The notes under the pieces are model-generated. The model made no database searches. It worked only from the letters and a program-made list of their open reading frames with translations, and was not told the DNA's origin. Below are positions 7,331 through 9,297 of a DNA stretch of 9,297 nt, piece after piece. How positions within the stretch are numbered: the first letter of the stretch is position 1; each line of letters opens with the position of its first letter. A program made the position numbers and the translations under genes. The stretch is from NCBI GenBank assembly GCA_023623095.1, contig JAMNXX010000146.1, positions 1 to 9,297 of the forward strand, written 5' to 3'. The DNA is from Bacillota bacterium (GTDB lineage: Bacteria > Bacillota > Clostridia > Peptostreptococcales > Thermotaleaceae).

Positions 7331-8965
7331 TTATTTTTCTCGATAATCAACCCAATCATCTTCTACAAATGTTAATACCCCTGGTGTACGCCGATCGACT
7401 CTAAGCCATCTAAATAATCCTATCACTAAGAATAGAAGTACAACTGCAAGCGGTGTTGATACCAAAATTGCAAGTGATTTTAATGCATCGAAAGAAGCCC
7501 CGGAAAACATAACCGCCAATGGGATCAATGTAAGCATTGCACACCAGAACAGCCTCGATATTGCGCTTGGATTATTATCTTTATCCAATTCTTTTGCTGT
7601 AGTAGCTGCCAAAGCCAGCGATGCAGTATCTAGCGTTGTACAAATAAATCCAGCTACGACTACGGTATAAACGATTGCCGAAATCGTCCCAAGTGGAAGC
7701 GTGTCTAATAAGGAAAATACTCCTCTATACGGCTCGCCATGTAGGATTGCTTGAATCATAGAAAACTCACCGGATAGTTCACGGTCAATTGCAAGCCCAC
7801 TATTGACTGCAAAAAACACCCAAGTTCCCACGCTGATGCCAAACATACAAGCGAGTATGAGGCATCTTACGCTCCTGCCTTTTGAAATTTTTGCTACAAA
7901 TACTCCCATTAAACCTGCATATGTCATTGGAAATGCAATAAAAAAAATTGTCCAAGCTTCCGCGAATCCACTATTCGAGATTGGATCTGTAAAAGTGGCC
8001 ATCCTAGGTGCATGCTGAATCATATATCCAAGGGAGCTAACAAAATTCTTTTGAATAAATGAAGTAGGACCCATAATGAATATATATGCTATTAGTACAA
8101 ATAATACTTTTACCGCATTATCGCTAAGAAACTTCATCCCCCTCGCGGTTCCTACAAAGGAGCTCAACGAGAAGATAACCCCCAGCACTAAAACGATAAT
8201 AACCTCCATCAAAAAGTTCACTTCTATGCCTGTGACTCTATTAATTCCACCTGCTATCACCGGAATTCCAAGTCCTAAGGAAACACCAAGACCACCAAGT
8301 GTGCAGAATGCCACAATAAGATCAATTAATCTTCCAATCGGTTTTTTAAGCTTAAAATTACCCATCATTTCCTCTGCGATCTTGCTCATCTTTAATGTTC
8401 TCATTTTTCTAACATAAAGTGCATAGGCTGTAACCAATCCAATTGCCACATAGGTGCACTGCGCCAGAAATCCCCAGTGATAAAATGCATAGCCCAGAGA
8501 AACTTCCATGGCTTCTTGGCTAAGCGGCTCTAATCCCAGACCGGGAGTGATAGTATAGTATGCCCACTCAGTAAAGGACCAGAACATCGATGCAGATGCC
8601 AATGCTGCACAAGCCATCATGGCAATATAACTAAACATGGAATATTCAGGTTCCCCTTCCCCTAGCTTGATTTTGCCATATCTGCTCAATGCCAATCCAA
8701 AAGCTACCACGATAAGAAACACATTAAATGATAGTAAGAAAGGACCTGCTCCACTCATCGTTGCAGCAAATACCCTATCTATCGCTCCAACAGCTTCATC
8801 GGGCTTTAATGCTATAAAGAATACCATAAAGAGTAGAAGCGTCACACATACGATGGTAATAGGCCACTGGATACCTACCTTCGATTTATTTTTTTCGATC
8901 TCCTCGATTTCGTTTTCTTCGAGCGCCTTAACTTCGCCTTTTTCGATCTCCTTTCTTTGCTCCAC
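7331..8965 (-). CDS. BCCT-family transporter (CaiT-like) with a non-canonical substrate site
   Basis: A 544-residue membrane protein of the betaine/carnitine/choline transporter family, with a charged N-terminal tail (about 1-32) and about twelve hydrophobic segments from residue 34 to 520. Family features include FWSFTEWAYYTITPGLG (128-144), aligning with the CaiT segment YWGFLEIAYYVQTPGLN, plus YHWG (162-165), GLGVSLGLGIP (225-235) and AKISKGRSVR (358-367). In CaiT the transmembrane-8 segment reads WTVFYWAWWVIYA; here it is WTIFFIAFPMTYA (338-350). The tryptophans of the cation-pi substrate box are therefore replaced (Trp-Trp by F345-P346), while the later Tyr (Y349) is kept. This suggests a substrate other than a typical quaternary ammonium, perhaps a smaller methylated amine. 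The start is GTG at 8965 with GGGGG about 10 nt upstream; a nearer ATG at 8972 is out of frame. Its position beside the regulator and mtb genes supports a role in supplying the methyl donor. Confidence 0.9.
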   Translation of the reverse strand: MEQRKEIEKGEVKALEENEIEEIEKNKSKVGIQWPITIVCVTLLLFMVFFIALKPDEAVGAIDRVFAATMSGAGPFLLSFNVFLIVVAFGLALSRYGKIKLGEGEPEYSMFSYIAMMACAALASASMFWSFTEWAYYTITPGLGLEPLSQEAMEVSLGYAFYHWGFLAQCTYVAIGLVTAYALYVRKMRTLKMSKIAEEMMGNFKLKKPIGRLIDLIVAFCTLGGLGVSLGLGIPVIAGGINRVTGIEVNFLMEVIIVLVLGVIFSLSSFVGTARGMKFLSDNAVKVLFVLIAYIFIMGPTSFIQKNFVSSLGYMIQHAPRMATFTDPISNSGFAEAWTIFFIAFPMTYAGLMGVFVAKISKGRSVRCLILACMFGISVGTWVFFAVNSGLAIDRELSGEFSMIQAILHGEPYRGVFSLLDTLPLGTISAIVYTVVVAGFICTTLDTASLALAATTAKELDKDNNPSAISRLFWCAMLTLIPLAVMFSGASFDALKSLAILVSTPLAVVLLFLVIGLFRWLRVDRRTPGVLTFVEDDWVDYREK

Positions 8966-9004
8966 TGTACATGAACCCCCTTCGTTTAATCATTAACTGG
9001 ATAA

Positions 9005-9050
9005 TCAATGTTCAAGAATCATTTCCATCGTAGAAGAAATTCACCTCCTT
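9005..9050 (-). promoter_or_regulatory. Near-perfect Shine-Dalgarno with possible 7-codon leader ORF
   Basis: AAGGAGGTGA (9041-9050, minus strand) is the strongest ribosome site in the window but precedes no gene. The nearest ATG (9026-9028) is about 15 nt from GGAGG and opens only MEMILEH before TGA at 9005-9007, about 40 nt before the transporter GTG. It may be a leader peptide controlling the transporter, a remnant of a lost start region, or chance. Confidence 0.3.
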
Positions 9051-9212
9051 TTTATATTTATAAAAATTCGAATCTAGAAGAAGGCTTAACTCTACTTGAA
9101 TTGTATGTAATTTTCAGAAAAATTTCATCGTCTAAAATGTCTTTCGTTTAAACTATAATTTTTTACATCCTGTCAGTTCTATGCCCTCTCTCTATGTCAC
9201 ATGTCGCAAATA

Positions 9213-9240
9213 TTTATAAGTTTTTTATTCCTATTGGAAA
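9213..9240 (-). promoter_or_regulatory. Candidate sigma-A promoter for the transporter
   Basis: On the minus strand TTTCCA (9235-9240, 4 of 6 matches to TTGACA) and TATAAA (9213-9218, 5 of 6 to TATAAT) are separated by 16 nt. The start of transcription would be near 9206, giving a leader of about 240 nt before the GTG. The evidence is motif matching in AT-rich DNA only. Confidence 0.3.
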
Positions 9241-9297
9241 ATATTTCATCTAAATTCTTAAATTTGAGAAAATTAGTGCAGATTAACACAAAACTTT

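Larger units (their letters stand above)
8966..9297 (-). other. Upstream region of the transporter without a normal-sized gene
   Basis: This 332-nt AT-rich stretch runs to the window end. It holds the transporter ribosome site (GGGGG near 8975-8979), a candidate promoter (9213-9240), a possible leader ORF with a strong Shine-Dalgarno (9005-9050), a short imperfect palindrome around ACATGT near 9197-9210 and an AT-rich TTAATCATTAA palindrome at 8986-8996. I see no tRNA, known riboswitch or terminator. Confidence 0.5.

Noticed and set aside
8891..8952. 14-nt direct repeat (TTTTTCGATCTCCT at 8891-8904 and 8939-8952)
   Set aside because: It lies in the charged N-terminal tail of the transporter, where repeated EIEK-type codons explain it; not a mobile element or regulatory repeat.

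Overview
All six genes lie on the minus strand, so transcription runs from high to low coordinates. In that order they are: a BCCT-family transporter (7331-8965), a PucR-type regulator (5500-7149), a pyrrolysine-containing dimethylamine methyltransferase of the MtbB family (4006-5403), its MtbC-like corrinoid protein (3324-3983), a UroD-family (MtaA/MtbA-like) methyltransferase fused to a thioredoxin-like domain (1817-3163 or 3175), a second corrinoid protein (1111-1782), and a second MtbB that runs off the window start (1-1111).

Both MtbB genes are interrupted in frame by TAG at the same protein position (residue 350). Both resume at once with the family's conserved C-terminal sequence, so these are pyrrolysine (Pyl, O) codons, not gene ends. 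No gene in the window stops with TAG (five TAA, one TGA), as expected in a Pyl-decoding organism. The pylTSBCD genes and a RamA-type corrinoid activase are not in the window.

The moderate-to-low GC content, strong GGAGG-type ribosome binding sites, GTG/TTG starts, PucR regulator and absence of methanogen-specific genes suggest an anaerobic Gram-positive bacterium (Clostridia, acetogen-like). That is an inference; the species is not identifiable from the sequence.

Proposed pathway: the transporter imports a methylated amine or precursor. MtbB moves a methyl group to the Co(I) corrinoid on MtbC. The UroD-type protein takes the methyl from methyl-Co(III) to an acceptor, probably tetrahydrofolate or a thiol, feeding a Wood-Ljungdahl-type C1 pathway. 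The order B-C-UroD-C-B gives two MtbB/MtbC modules around one shared second-step methyltransferase. PucR probably controls the locus; a 20-bp palindrome upstream of the first mtbB is a candidate operator.

Layout: 1-3163/3175 is a tight cluster (UroD-Trx, MtbC, MtbB; gaps of 34 and -1 nt). A 160-nt gap with a TATAAT box follows. MtbB and MtbC at 3324-5403 are 22 nt apart. A 96-nt regulatory gap, pucR, a 181-nt gap and the transporter come next. The last 332 nt (8966-9297) hold no normal-sized gene, only a candidate promoter and a possible short leader ORF.

Most unusual points: the UroD-thioredoxin fusion lacks the His of the usual zinc-binding H-x-C motif; it probably has an ATC start codon; the BCCT transporter has lost the tryptophans that normally bind quaternary ammonium; and 17 nt around the Pyl codon are identical in two otherwise divergent paralogues.
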